From the NCBI RefSeq assembly GCF_006443685.1, contig NZ_VFYP01000004.1, positions 62,001 to 126,000 on the forward strand: a stretch of 64,000 bases of DNA. Reading direction: 5' to 3'. Of this stretch, positions 8,928 through 17,799 are shown one piece after another. A program made the position numbers and the translations under genes. The stretch's first letter is position 1; every line of letters begins with the position of its first letter. The notes under the pieces are model-generated. The model saw only the letters and a list, made by a program, of their open reading frames with translations, was not told the origin of the DNA and did not search any database. The stretch comes from Rhizobium glycinendophyticum. Lineage in GTDB: Bacteria; Pseudomonadota; Alphaproteobacteria; Rhizobiales; Rhizobiaceae.

Positions 8928-9982
8928 GCGGCCTTGCAGAGACCCGGGCCCTTGCCGAAAACCCCGCCAAGACTGGTAGCAAGGCGAGTAGCGTGACAAA
9001 ACGCTTGCGGATCGGCTTCCTTGGAGTCGGATGGATCGGCCGGCATCGTATGGAAGCCATGCTTGCGACAGGGCTTGCCGACGCGGTCGCCATCGCCGAT
9101 CCGTCAGCAGAGATGCTTGACGCTGCTCTCGCTGTTGCCCCCGAGGCGCAACAGGCGCATGACCTCGACAACCTGCTGACCCATGATCTTGACGGCCTGG
9201 TGATCGCCACGCCAAGCGCTGCCCATGCAGCCCAATCCATTGAAGCCCTGAAGAGAGGCGTGCCCGTCTTTTGCCAGAAGCCGCTCGGCCCAAGTGCAGC
9301 AGAGGTCGAGGCTGTGGTTGAGGCCGCCCGCCAGAATGATCTTCTGCTCGGAGTGGACCTCTCCTACCGCCAGACCGATGGGATGCAACGCATCAAGGCG
9401 CTGCTCGACGAGCAGGCATTGGGCGAGACCTTCGCCGCCGATCTCGTGTTCCACAACGCCTATGGTCCCGACAAGCCGTGGTTCTATGACAGATCCCTGT
9501 CCGGTGGCGGTTGCGTCATCGATCTCGGTGTCCATCTGGTAGATTTGGCACTCTGGTCTTTGGGTTTTCCCGAGGTCGATGAGGTCTCGTCGACCTTGCT
9601 GTCCAAGGGCCGCCCCGTCGGGCCTGATAGCGACGAGGTGGAAGATTATGCTGTCGCTAACCTGACCCTCAAAGGTGGCGCGGTTGTCCGGATTGCCTGC
9701 TCCTGGCGGCTCCAGGCCGGCACAGAGGCCATCATTCAGGCAAGCTTCTACGGCACGCAGGGTGGTGCCAGCCTGCAGAATGTCGACGGTTCCTTCTACA
9801 AGCTGACAGCCGACCGGTTCCTTGGCACGTCCACGGAAAGCCTTGCCGGTCTCCAAGAGGACTGGGGTGGCTTTGCCGCAGCCGCCTGGATCAGGCAACT
9901 TGCACAAGACCCGGGCTTTGATCCGGATTGCGAGCACCTCGTCCAGAGTGCAAAGGTCCTCGACAGGATCTATGGCAGATAG
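8924..9982 (+). CDS. Gfo/Idh/MocA family oxidoreductase
   Basis: This is an NAD(P)-dependent sugar or inositol dehydrogenase-like protein of 352 residues. The Rossmann motif IGFLGVGWIGRHRMEAM begins near residue 29, the sugar-binding EKP-like motif appears as FCQKPLGPS, and the C-terminal alpha/beta domain contains the pattern GGGCVIDLGVHLVDLALW. The N-terminal 25 residues precede the fold; a GTG at 8993 is an alternative start, but the ATGA overlap with the dehydrogenase favours 8924. The role is likely a second redox step on the same sugar derivative. No transporter or regulator is directly attached, and the following gene opens a separate locus after 218 bases. Confidence 0.87.
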   Translation: MSGLAETRALAENPAKTGSKASSVTKRLRIGFLGVGWIGRHRMEAMLATGLADAVAIADPSAEMLDAALAVAPEAQQAHDLDNLLTHDLDGLVIATPSAAHAAQSIEALKRGVPVFCQKPLGPSAAEVEAVVEAARQNDLLLGVDLSYRQTDGMQRIKALLDEQALGETFAADLVFHNAYGPDKPWFYDRSLSGGGCVIDLGVHLVDLALWSLGFPEVDEVSSTLLSKGRPVGPDSDEVEDYAVANLTLKGGAVVRIACSWRLQAGTEAIIQASFYGTQGGASLQNVDGSFYKLTADRFLGTSTESLAGLQEDWGGFAAAAWIRQLAQDPGFDPDCEHLVQSAKVLDRIYGR

Positions 9983-10167
9983 ATCTCTCATCTCGTTACA
10001 GTTTGCCATCTCAATGCCACCTGTCGGCGCAAATCCGGCAGGTCAGCGCCTATAGGTGCGAGCCATGTCACAGACATCTGACGTGGCTGCGGGATTGGAG
10101 CCTTTAGGCCACGAGATCGTGGGTGCCTAAGCGTGCTCACGGCCCACTTGTCAACATCCGGATTTTT

Positions 10168-10177
10168 GATACATATC
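10168..10177. promoter_or_regulatory. GATACATATC near-palindrome upstream of the ArsR-type gene
   Basis: The sequence lies 24 bases before the proposed regulator start, in the 218-base gap behind the oxidoreductase. Its GATACAT core recurs at 11213-11219 just upstream of the arabinofuranosidase. This fits an autoregulated operator for the ArsR-type protein. Nothing else stands out in the gap. Confidence 0.35.
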
Positions 10178-10200
10178 GAAGATCAACAGAGGTGTACCAG

Positions 10201-11121
10201 GTGAGCAGCCGTTTTCTCATGATCACGCCGGAGGACGGCAAGGATGTCCTCAGGTGCCTCGCCGCCCCCGCCCGGCTTTCCATCCTCGAAATTCTGCACG
10301 CCAAGGGATCGCTTAACGTCAACGAGATTGCCGACCTCCTCGATCTGCCGCAATCGACGACCTCCACGCATATCAATCAGATGGAGGAAGCGGGCCTGAT
10401 CCGGACCGAAGTACAGAAGGCGCGCAAGGGCAGCCAGAAGATCTGTCACGCCGTTCATGACGAGATCGTGCTCACCTTTACGCGCCCCAGTGAGGCCTCG
10501 GATGAAGCGATCGAAGTCTCGATGCCGGTTGGCCTTTATAGCGGCTATGACGTCTATGCGCCTTGTGGCATGTGTGGCCCGGATGCCATCATCGGATACC
10601 TTGATAACCCCGATACCTTCCTGTCGCCCGACCGCATGAAGGCCGGGCTGCTCTGGTTTACCCGTGGCTATGTCGACTACCAGTTTCCCAACAATGCCCG
10701 GATCAAGGGAGCGCCGATCCGGGAGCTGGAGCTGCTACTGGAACTGTCGTCTGAGGTACCGGGGACCTCGGAGAACTGGCCGTCAGATATTACCATCTCG
10801 ATCAACGGGAAGGCGATTGCCACATGGACCTCTCCCGGTGATTTCGGGGATCGGCGGGGCAAACTCACGCCGGACTGGTGGAAGCTGCGCGGCAGCCAGT
10901 ACGGTGTGCTGAAGAGTTTTCGCGTGACGGACAGCGGCACATTCATCGACGGCATGCGGGTCTCGGATATCACGCTCCATGATCTTGAATTGCTGGAGCA
11001 TCGCTCCGTGAGAGTGAGGATCGAAGTTCCGGAAAAGGCCGAACATCCCGGCGGAATCAATATCTTCGGCCGCGGATTCGGCAATTACGACCAGGACATC
11101 GTCCTTCGCATCAAGACGTGA
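10201..11121 (+). CDS. ArsR-type transcriptional regulator with large C-terminal domain
   Basis: This protein of about 306 residues starts with a winged helix of the ArsR type (LRCLAAPARLSILEILHAKG, then VNEIADLLDLPQSTTSTHIN as recognition region). It is followed by roughly 200 residues that do not belong to the usual metal-sensing ArsR fold. That part contains YAPCGMCGPDA and many beta-strand-like segments. I chose the GTG at 10201; the ATG at 10219 is an alternative, because neither has a strong ribosome site. The gene sits directly upstream of the arabinofuranosidase operon in the same orientation and shares an upstream motif with it, so it probably senses an arabinose-containing ligand. 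Calling the C-terminal domain a sugar sensor is inference. Confidence 0.78.
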   Translation: MSSRFLMITPEDGKDVLRCLAAPARLSILEILHAKGSLNVNEIADLLDLPQSTTSTHINQMEEAGLIRTEVQKARKGSQKICHAVHDEIVLTFTRPSEASDEAIEVSMPVGLYSGYDVYAPCGMCGPDAIIGYLDNPDTFLSPDRMKAGLLWFTRGYVDYQFPNNARIKGAPIRELELLLELSSEVPGTSENWPSDITISINGKAIATWTSPGDFGDRRGKLTPDWWKLRGSQYGVLKSFRVTDSGTFIDGMRVSDITLHDLELLEHRSVRVRIEVPEKAEHPGGINIFGRGFGNYDQDIVLRIKT

Positions 11122-11175
11122 TCACGATTGATTTTCCCACTGATATTGCCGGATTGACCTCCGGCCCATCCCGTG

Positions 11176-11197
11176 TATCATATCCTCAATTATGATA
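11176..11197. promoter_or_regulatory. Inverted repeat TATCATA-N8-TATGATA upstream of abfA
   Basis: This is a perfect 7-base inverted repeat with an 8-base spacer, centred about 48 bases upstream of the abfA start codon. It lies in the only AT-rich stretch between the regulator and abfA and is a good candidate for the operator bound by the adjacent ArsR-type protein. Confidence 0.5.
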
Positions 11198-11199
11198 TA

Positions 11200-11216
11200 T
11201 ATCCGAAAAGCGGATA
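11200..11216. promoter_or_regulatory. Inverted repeat TATCCG-AAAAG-CGGATA upstream of abfA
   Basis: This second perfect inverted repeat, with 6-base arms and a 5-base spacer, directly follows the first one and ends six bases before the GGAGG ribosome site of abfA. Its right arm overlaps a GATACAT core shared with the region upstream of the regulator gene. It may be a second operator or a leader hairpin. Confidence 0.45.
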
Positions 11217-11234
11217 CATTCGGAGGAAATGCAC

Positions 11235-12743
11235 ATGCGGGCTGTCGGCACCGTTCACCGCGATTACAAAATCAGCACGATCGATCCGCGTCTTTATGGC
11301 TCCTTCGTCGAGCATCTGGGTCGCGCGGTGTACACCGGGATCTACGAGCCCGATCATCCGACCGCCGATGAAAACGGCATGCGTCAGGACGTCATTGACC
11401 TCGTGAGAGAACTCGACGTTCCCGTGGTCCGGTATCCCGGCGGCAACTTCGTGTCGGCTTATAACTGGGAAGACGGCATCGGTCCCAAGGAAGATCGCCC
11501 GGTTCGCCTCGATCTCGCCTGGCACACATCGGAATCCAATCAGGTCGGCATCCACGAATTCGCCGATTGGGCGAAGGCTGCCAACACAGAGATGATGCTC
11601 GCCGTCAATCTCGGCTCTCGTGGCCTCGATGAAGCCCGCGCCTTCCTCGAATATGTCAATCATCCCGGCGGCAGCTACTGGTCGGATCTGCGCCGCAAGA
11701 ACGGCCGGGAGGAGCCGTGGAACGTCAAGCTCTGGTGCCTCGGAAACGAAATGGACGGCCCCTGGCAGATCGGCCAGAAGACGGCCGAAGAATACGGCCG
11801 CGTCGCCTTCGAAACCGCCAAGGCCATGCGCGCCTTCGACAAGTCGATCGAACTGGTGGTCTGCGGTTCCTCTTCGCCAAAGATGCCGACCTATCCAGCC
11901 TGGGAAGCGACCGTTCTCGACTACACCTATGACAGCGTCGATTACATCAGCCTGCATATGTATTTCGAGAACCATGCCGGCGACACGACCGCCTATCTGG
12001 CGCAGAACGCGCGGCTGGACGATTACATTGAGACCATCGCCTCCGTGATCAAGGTGACCAAGGCGAAGAAGCGCTCGAAGAAGGACGTCTATATCAGCTT
12101 CGACGAGTGGAACGTCTGGTATCATTCCAACGAAGCCGACCGAAAGGTTCTCGAAGGTCGCGATGGCTGGCCGCATGCGCCGGAACTCTTGGAAGACATC
12201 TACAATTTCGAGGACGTTCTCCAGGTCGGCTGCATTCTCAACACCTTCATCCGCCGCGCGGACGTGGTGAAGGTCGGCTGCCTGGCGCAGCTCGTCAACG
12301 TCATTGCCCCGATCATGACCGTTCCGGGTCGCCCTGCCTGGCGGCAGACGACCTATTACCCATACCTCTTCGCCTCGCGCTATGGCCGCGGCACCTCCTA
12401 CCAGCTGTCGATCGACTGCCCGAGTTACAAGACCGACTTCGCCGAAGCCGTTCCCTATCTCGATGTCTCGGCCGTCGAGAGCGACGCCGACGGGGCGCTG
12501 ACCCTCTTCATCGTCAACCGCCACGAGACCGACGCCATCACACTCGATGTTGCGCTCGAAGGCTTCGGCGCTCGCCAGGTGATCATGGACAAGGTGATCG
12601 CGGGCCATGCGCTGAAAGCCGTGAACGGACCGGACAGCCAGGCGGTCGCCCCCGCCGATGGCAGCGGTATCGAGGTCGAAGGCGGACGCATCACGGGAGA
12701 GATCGCACCGCTCAGCTACCGGATGATCCGGCTCGGCCAGTAA
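11235..12743 (+). CDS. abfA: Alpha-N-arabinofuranosidase, GH51
   Basis: This cytoplasmic glycoside hydrolase of family 51 removes L-arabinofuranosyl residues from arabino-oligosaccharides. The protein has 502 residues, normal for the family. The acid/base Glu172 lies in CLGNEMDGPWQ and the nucleophile Glu291 in ISFDEWNVWY, matching the spacing in characterised GH51 enzymes. I chose the ATG at 11235 because GGAGG at 11222-11226 has proper spacing to it, whereas the ATG at 11229 is too close. No signal peptide is present, so hydrolysis follows import. The ABC transporter encoded just downstream presumably imports the oligosaccharide substrate. Confidence 0.95.
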   Translation: MRAVGTVHRDYKISTIDPRLYGSFVEHLGRAVYTGIYEPDHPTADENGMRQDVIDLVRELDVPVVRYPGGNFVSAYNWEDGIGPKEDRPVRLDLAWHTSESNQVGIHEFADWAKAANTEMMLAVNLGSRGLDEARAFLEYVNHPGGSYWSDLRRKNGREEPWNVKLWCLGNEMDGPWQIGQKTAEEYGRVAFETAKAMRAFDKSIELVVCGSSSPKMPTYPAWEATVLDYTYDSVDYISLHMYFENHAGDTTAYLAQNARLDDYIETIASVIKVTKAKKRSKKDVYISFDEWNVWYHSNEADRKVLEGRDGWPHAPELLEDIYNFEDVLQVGCILNTFIRRADVVKVGCLAQLVNVIAPIMTVPGRPAWRQTTYYPYLFASRYGRGTSYQLSIDCPSYKTDFAEAVPYLDVSAVESDADGALTLFIVNRHETDAITLDVALEGFGARQVIMDKVIAGHALKAVNGPDSQAVAPADGSGIEVEGGRITGEIAPLSYRMIRLGQ

Positions 12744-12769
12744 CCAATCGACGACGGGGAGGAGAAACC

Positions 12770-13867
12770 ATGTCGGCTTCGATTGAAATTGACAATGTCA
12801 CCAAGCGCTACGGCGCGCTAACCGTACTTGAGGAGATCTCGCTCTCCATCGAGGCCGGAGAGTTCGTGGTCTTTCTCGGCCCTTCGGGCTGCGGCAAGTC
12901 CACGCTGCTCAGGATGATCGCCGGCCTGGAGGACGTCACGGCTGGGACCATTTCGGTCAGTGGCAACCGGGTGGACACGCTACCGCCGGGCAAGCGTGGC
13001 GTGGCGATGGTGTTCCAGTCCTATGCGCTCTATCCGCATATGACAGTGAAACAGAACATGTCCTTCGGCCTCGAAAATATCGGGATGGCGAAGGACGAGA
13101 TCGAGCGCCGCGTGCTCGCCGCTGCAGAAACGCTCGAGATCGGGCATCTGCTCGATCGCAAGCCGGCGAAACTCTCGGGCGGCCAGCGTCAGCGCGTCGC
13201 CATCGGGCGCGCCATCGTCAAGGAGCCGAAAGCCTTCCTCTTCGACGAGCCGCTGTCGAACCTCGATGCAGCGCTGAGAGGCCGCACGCGTCTGGAACTC
13301 GCTCAACTCCACCATCGCCTCGGCTCGACGATGATCTTCGTCACGCATGATCAGGTAGAGGCGATGACGCTCGCCGACCGGATCGTCATCATGAACGCCC
13401 GCAAGATCGAACAGATCGGCACGCCGATGGATGTCTATCAGCGGCCTGCCACCAAATTCGTCGCTGGCTTCATCGGCTCGCCCGCCATGAACTTCCTGCC
13501 GGTTACGGGCTGGAAACAAGGCAGCTCCGGTCTTGCTGTCACGACGGCGGGCCTCGGACACGTCGAGACCCGCTTCAACGTTCCTGAAGGGATCACCCCC
13601 GAGGGCACGACGCTCGGCATTCGCGCCGAGGACATTACTGTGCTGACCGATGGAAGTGCCGGTGTGCCGGTGACAGCCGAAGTGATCGAGCGTCTCGGGG
13701 ATCGCTCGCTGGTCTATGGCGTCCTCGACGACGGCAGCAAGTTCGTCGTGGAGGCGGACGGTCGCTCCCTGATCAAAGCGGGCGACCGGCTGATGGTCTC
13801 GGTTGACGCCAGCGCCTTACACCTCTTCGGCGCTGATGGACGGGCTTACTCCAGGAGGGCGGACTGA
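12770..13867 (+). CDS. ABC transporter ATPase (UgpC/MalK type), arabinoside locus
   Basis: This is a nucleotide-binding subunit of 365 residues. Walker A is GPSGCGKST, the signature LSGGQRQRVAIGRAI, Walker B AFLFDEPLSNLD and the switch region IFVTHDQVEAMT. A C-terminal OB-fold regulatory domain completes the MalK-type architecture. The ATG at 12770 follows a GGGGAGGAG ribosome site. It lies between abfA and the two permease genes, and all appear to be one operon with gaps under 30 bases. It likely energises uptake of arabinose-containing oligosaccharides. MalK-type ATPases can be shared between importers, so exclusivity cannot be inferred. Confidence 0.93.
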   Translation: MSASIEIDNVTKRYGALTVLEEISLSIEAGEFVVFLGPSGCGKSTLLRMIAGLEDVTAGTISVSGNRVDTLPPGKRGVAMVFQSYALYPHMTVKQNMSFGLENIGMAKDEIERRVLAAAETLEIGHLLDRKPAKLSGGQRQRVAIGRAIVKEPKAFLFDEPLSNLDAALRGRTRLELAQLHHRLGSTMIFVTHDQVEAMTLADRIVIMNARKIEQIGTPMDVYQRPATKFVAGFIGSPAMNFLPVTGWKQGSSGLAVTTAGLGHVETRFNVPEGITPEGTTLGIRAEDITVLTDGSAGVPVTAEVIERLGDRSLVYGVLDDGSKFVVEADGRSLIKAGDRLMVSVDASALHLFGADGRAYSRRAD

Positions 13868-13868
13868 C

Positions 13869-14750
13869 ATGGCCGAAAGCTATCGCCGCAGCCAATGGAG
13901 CCACGGGCTTTTCATCCTGCCCTATCTGCTGGTCTTCCTAGCTCTGCTGGTGTTCCCGCTCTTCTGGGGCATGTGGCTGAGCCTTCACAAGGTCGACCTC
14001 TTCGGTCCCGGCCGATTTGTCGGCCTGACCAACTACATCCGCGTCGCCGGCGATGCCGTCTTCCTGCAAGCGCTGCGCAACACCGTTGTCTTCGTGCTGG
14101 TGAGCGTCCCCACGCTGGTCGCGCTTGGCCTCTTTCTGGCGCTCGCTCTCAATCGCACGACGCGCACGACCAGCTTCTTCCGCGGACTGTTCTTCTCGTC
14201 CTCGGTCCTCTCGGTCACCATCGTCACGCTGATCTGGCGCTTTGTGTTCATTCCTGGAGACGGCCTTCTCTCCGTCTTGTCCGAGCAAGCCGGCTGGCAG
14301 CAGATCAATTTCATCTCGACACAAGGCTGGTCGCTCTTTGCCGTTGGCGTTACCACGGTCTGGTGGTGCGTCGGGCTGCCGATGATGCTCTTCCTCGCGG
14401 CCCTTCAGCAGGTACCCCAGGATCTTTATGAGGCTGCCGCCCTCGACAATGCGAGCCCATGGCGGGTTCTGACACGTGTCACCCTGCCCTCGATTGCGCG
14501 CACCATCATGCTCGTCACGATCATCCAAATTGTCTTCCAGTTCCAGCTGTTCGGCCAGGCGCAGTTGATGACCAATGGCGGCCCGAACGGCTCTTCGCGC
14601 CCGCTCGTCATGTATATCTACGAAGTCGGCTTTATCCGCTGGGATGTCGGCCGTGCTGCTGCTGCCTCGCAATATCTCTTCCTGATCATCCTGATCGCGG
14701 CCATGGCGCAATATGTCGTGTCCTCGCGCAAGACGGAGGACGGCGCATGA
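13869..14750 (+). CDS. Sugar ABC transporter permease (MalF type), arabinoside locus
   Basis: This inner-membrane subunit has 293 residues and about six hydrophobic helices, starting with FILPYLLVFLALLVFPLFWG. The EAA loop is YEAAALDNASPWRVLTRVTL. It begins one base after the ATPase stop and ends with an ATGA overlap with the second permease. The N-terminus lacks the long extension of E. coli MalF. Position between the ATPase and the second permease of the arabinofuranosidase operon suggests transport of arabino-oligosaccharides. Confidence 0.92.
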   Translation: MAESYRRSQWSHGLFILPYLLVFLALLVFPLFWGMWLSLHKVDLFGPGRFVGLTNYIRVAGDAVFLQALRNTVVFVLVSVPTLVALGLFLALALNRTTRTTSFFRGLFFSSSVLSVTIVTLIWRFVFIPGDGLLSVLSEQAGWQQINFISTQGWSLFAVGVTTVWWCVGLPMMLFLAALQQVPQDLYEAAALDNASPWRVLTRVTLPSIARTIMLVTIIQIVFQFQLFGQAQLMTNGGPNGSSRPLVMYIYEVGFIRWDVGRAAAASQYLFLIILIAAMAQYVVSSRKTEDGA

Positions 14751-15598
14751 ACCCGCCGAACGACACTTACAGGCCAGACGTGCTGACGGCCAACCGACCG
14801 CTGCTCTGGGGCGCGGCCTTCCTCTCCGTCATCATGATGGCACCGGTCGCCTGGCTGGTCGGTCTCTCGATCAAGAGCAACCAGGACCTCATGGTTGGCA
14901 CGGACTCGGTTTTCCGGGCACCTTACACAATCGCCAACTATCTCAATATCCTGCATTCCTCTCAGGTCTTCGGCTGGTTCTTCAACAGCCTCGTGGTTGC
15001 CACTGGCGAGACGCTGATGGTTTTGATCCTCTCGTCGCTCGCCGGTTACGGCTTTGCGCGGCTGGAGTTCCCGTTCCGCCGCACGCTGTTCATCATCGTG
15101 CTCTTTGGGCTCGCGGTACCGGAACAGGCCGTCATCATCGCCCGGCACCAGATGTTCAACTGGTTCGGCCTGCACAATACCTATCTTGGCCTGATGCTGC
15201 CGGGCATGTCCGGTGCCTTCGGCGTCTTCCTGATGACGCAATTTTTCCGGGCAATCCCGAAGGATATCGACGAAGCGGCCCTGCTCGACAACGCATCGCA
15301 ATGGCGGATCTTCTGGAAGATCATGCTGCCGCAGACCCTGCCCGCACAGGCAACGCTTGGCATATTCACCTTCCTGCATGGCTGGAACGACTACTGGTGG
15401 CCGCTGATCTCGGCGACCAAGAAGGAAATGTACACGCTGACCGTCGGCCTTGCCTCGTCGCAGTCCAACTTCGCCCAGAGCGAGGGCCTGGGATTTCTCG
15501 CGGCTCAGGCGGTCTTTGCGAGTGTCCCGGCGCTCATCGTCTACGTGATTTTCCAGAAACACATCGTGACTGCCGTTTCGGGCGGCGCGGTGAAGTGA
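14747..15598 (+). CDS. Carbohydrate ABC transporter permease (MalG type), arabinoside locus
   Basis: This is the second membrane subunit, 283 residues, starting at the ATGA overlap with the preceding permease. The EAA loop reads DEAALLDNASQWRIFWKIML, and the C-terminus ends with a hydrophobic helix and the family-typical short tail FQKHIVTAVSGGAVK. Helix 1 (LLWGAAFLSVIMMAPVAWLV) follows a short polar N-terminus. The binding-protein gene follows after 76 bases, so the operon order is glycosidase, ATPase, permease, permease, binding protein. Confidence 0.92.
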   Translation: MNPPNDTYRPDVLTANRPLLWGAAFLSVIMMAPVAWLVGLSIKSNQDLMVGTDSVFRAPYTIANYLNILHSSQVFGWFFNSLVVATGETLMVLILSSLAGYGFARLEFPFRRTLFIIVLFGLAVPEQAVIIARHQMFNWFGLHNTYLGLMLPGMSGAFGVFLMTQFFRAIPKDIDEAALLDNASQWRIFWKIMLPQTLPAQATLGIFTFLHGWNDYWWPLISATKKEMYTLTVGLASSQSNFAQSEGLGFLAAQAVFASVPALIVYVIFQKHIVTAVSGGAVK

Positions 15599-15674
15599 AG
15601 CCTACCCGGTCGGAGAGGAGCCGACCGGATCCGTTCAACAGGGTCAAGAGACCTGAAAAAGGGAGTGAGACATC

Positions 15675-16985
15675 ATGAAACGCATCCTACTGACCACCGT
15701 TGCAATGATTGCGCTCGGTTATGGCGCGTCTGCCCAGGCCCAGACGAAGATCGAGCTGCAGCGCTTCTTTGGCGCTTGCGAGGCAGATTATGGCAAGGTG
15801 ACCGACGTCTCCGCAGCGGTTGGCGAATGCGGTATCATCACCGCCCTTGTCAACAAGTTCGAGGCCGACAACCCGGATATCGACGTGAACGTTACCACGG
15901 TTGAGTGGCCGGGCTACGATCAGCTGAATGCGCAGATGGCTTCGGGCGCTGCCCCTGATGTCGTCTCCATGCATTACTCGGCAATCTCGGACTATCAGAG
16001 CCGCGGCCTGATCGAGCCGATCGACGATGTACTGGCAGCCCAGGGCGTAACCCCTGACAGCTTTACCGATGCCGGACGTGCGGGCGTCACCAAGGAAGGC
16101 AAGCTGTACGGCCTGCCCTTCGACAACTGGACGATGCTCGTCCACGTCAACCTGAACCTGATGAAGCAAGCCGGCCTCGTCAACGCGGACGGTACACCGA
16201 TCCTGCCGAAGTCGGGCGAAGAGCTGATTGCCCAAGGCAAGCAGTTCAAGGAAAAGACCGGCAAGCCCTATCTGATCCAGATTATGGCCAATGAGACGGC
16301 CTCTTACACCCGCATCCTCTACACCCTCCTGCAGCAGCAGAATTCGGACTTCTTCTCCGACCCGACCGCGATCAAGCTCAACACGCCGGAGGCAAAAGCC
16401 GCCGTCGAGCTGATGAAGGCGACGAAGGATGAGGGCATCTCGACCACTGGCCTCGATTATGCGGCAGCCGTCTCAGGCTTTGCCAATGGCGAAGGCGGGA
16501 TCGCCGTCAATGGTACCTGGCTGATCGGCGACTACGTCGCCCAGGCGGAAAAGGAAGGCACGGCATTGTCGAACGGTTACACCGTTTATCCCGTGCCGCA
16601 GCTCTTCCCTGGTCAGGACAGTACCTATGCCGACGGTCATAGCTGGGTAATGCCGAAGAAGGACCGTTCGCCCGAACAGGTGGCGGCAATCGGCAAGCTG
16701 TTCAAGTTCCTGACCGAGAACGACTTCCAGTGGGCTCGCAACGGTCACCTGCCCGCGGTCAAGGCAGTCTTCGACATGCCGGAGTTCAAGTCGCTGCCGC
16801 ATCGCGACAATATCGCCAAGATCGCCCAGACAGGTCGCTCGCTGCCGGCTGAAGTCCAGCGCCAGTTCCCGATCCAGGACATCATCGGCGAAGAAGTCGG
16901 CGCTGCAGTGAACGGTGACAAGTCTGTCGACGAGGCGCTGACATCGGCCGAAAGCCGGATTAACGAACTGCTCGGCGATCTCTGA
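15675..16985 (+). CDS. Extracellular solute-binding protein (family 1), arabinoside locus
   Basis: This periplasmic receptor of a sugar ABC importer has 436 residues. The N-terminus is a classical Sec signal (KRILLTTVAMIALGYGASAQAQ) with likely cleavage after an AQA motif. The mature part follows the family-1 pattern, with VEWPGYDQLNAQMASGAAPD and GLPFDNWTMLVHVN near the N-terminal lobe. A GGGAG ribosome site precedes the ATG. It is the last gene of the arabinofuranosidase operon and is followed by a strong terminator. The likely ligand is an arabinose-containing oligosaccharide, inferred from context. Confidence 0.92.
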   Translation: MKRILLTTVAMIALGYGASAQAQTKIELQRFFGACEADYGKVTDVSAAVGECGIITALVNKFEADNPDIDVNVTTVEWPGYDQLNAQMASGAAPDVVSMHYSAISDYQSRGLIEPIDDVLAAQGVTPDSFTDAGRAGVTKEGKLYGLPFDNWTMLVHVNLNLMKQAGLVNADGTPILPKSGEELIAQGKQFKEKTGKPYLIQIMANETASYTRILYTLLQQQNSDFFSDPTAIKLNTPEAKAAVELMKATKDEGISTTGLDYAAAVSGFANGEGGIAVNGTWLIGDYVAQAEKEGTALSNGYTVYPVPQLFPGQDSTYADGHSWVMPKKDRSPEQVAAIGKLFKFLTENDFQWARNGHLPAVKAVFDMPEFKSLPHRDNIAKIAQTGRSLPAEVQRQFPIQDIIGEEVGAAVNGDKSVDEALTSAESRINELLGDL

Positions 16986-17017
16986 ACACCATCCCTCCCC
17001 TGGGCCTCCCTGGCCTG

Positions 17018-17050
17018 CCCCGCGCACTCCGGTGTGCGGGGCCTTTTTGT
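17018..17050 (+). terminator. Rho-independent terminator of the arabinoside operon
   Basis: A 10-base-pair GC-rich stem (CCCCGCGCAC against GTGTGCGGGG, one G-U pair) with a TCCG loop is followed by CCTTTTTGT. It stands 32 bases after the binding-protein stop. The rest of the gap to the convergent hydrolase gene at 17173 shows nothing recognisable. Confidence 0.9.
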
Positions 17051-17172
17051 CAGAACAAGAGCAGTCGAAAGCGACCATTGAAGACCGATGGTCACCGTGC
17101 GGCTCGGGCTTTTGAAGTCGTCTGTCGCTCACTCGACACTCAGCACATCCGCTGTTGCTTAAGTGCGTTTTC

Positions 17173-17799
17173 TCAGAGACCTTCGATGAAGGCGAGGATG
17201 TCTGCTTCCGAGACGACATCGGCATATTTGGCATTCATGTCGAACAGATTGGCCTCATGCGGGGCCGAATGCCGATCCCCGCAGGCGTCGCGCACGACAG
17301 TGGTGATGAAGCCATACGACATGGCGTCAACGCAGGTGGCGCGCACGCAGCCGCTCGTCGTCAAGCCGGTCAGGATGACGTTATCGACCCCCATGCAGGT
17401 GAGCATCGAGGCGAGCGAGGTGCCGAAAAAAGCGCTCGGATATTGCTTGGTGATGACGAATTCATCCGGGAAGGGCTCAAGCCCCGCAGGCCAGGCGCCA
17501 AGCGGATTGCCTGCGGTGAAACAGGCAAGCGGCTTTGCCTTCTGGAAGAAGCGGCCACCGTCAAGACCAGAGGGGTGGAGCACGACGCCGGTCAGGATCA
17601 CGGGCAGACCTTTTTCCCGGGCGGCTGCTCGAATGCGCAATGCACTGGCAAGCGCTGCATCGACACCGGCATAAAGCGGGCTTGTCGGCTCGAAATAGGC
17701 CTCGACAAAATCCACCAGCACCAGAGCCGGCTTTTTACCGAAGCCGATCCGGTTGTCATAGGCCTTGGCGTAATTGGCGGCGAGATCGGCATCGGTCAT
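17173..17799 (-). CDS. Isochorismatase-family amidohydrolase (N-carbamoylsarcosine amidase-like)
   Basis: This cysteine hydrolase has 208 residues. The catalytic triad of the family is visible as Asp30 (LVLVDFVEAYF), Lys118 (VITKQYPSAFFGT) and Cys151 (TTSGCVRATCVDAM). The N-terminal NRIGFGKKPAL pattern is closer to N-carbamoylsarcosine amidase and maleamate amidase than to RutB. Known members cleave small amides or carbamoyl groups to acid plus ammonia. It is the last gene of the minus-strand catabolic operon, with its start overlapping the preceding stop (ATGA). Here it probably releases ammonia from a late ring-opened intermediate; the substrate is unknown. Confidence 0.88.
   Translation of the reverse strand: MTDADLAANYAKAYDNRIGFGKKPALVLVDFVEAYFEPTSPLYAGVDAALASALRIRAAAREKGLPVILTGVVLHPSGLDGGRFFQKAKPLACFTAGNPLGAWPAGLEPFPDEFVITKQYPSAFFGTSLASMLTCMGVDNVILTGLTTSGCVRATCVDAMSYGFITTVVRDACGDRHSAPHEANLFDMNAKYADVVSEADILAFIEGL

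Noticed and set aside
11190..12608. Long open frame antisense to abfA, and similar ones opposite lacZ (35308-36555) and lacE (32558-33934)
   Set aside because: They mirror the codon structure of conserved genes on the other strand in GC-rich DNA and show no family motifs.
17173..17799. Assignment of the isochorismatase-family gene as rutB
   Set aside because: Its N-terminal NRIGFGKKPAL pattern and overall motifs fit N-carbamoylsarcosine or maleamate amidase better than ureidoacrylate hydrolase RutB.
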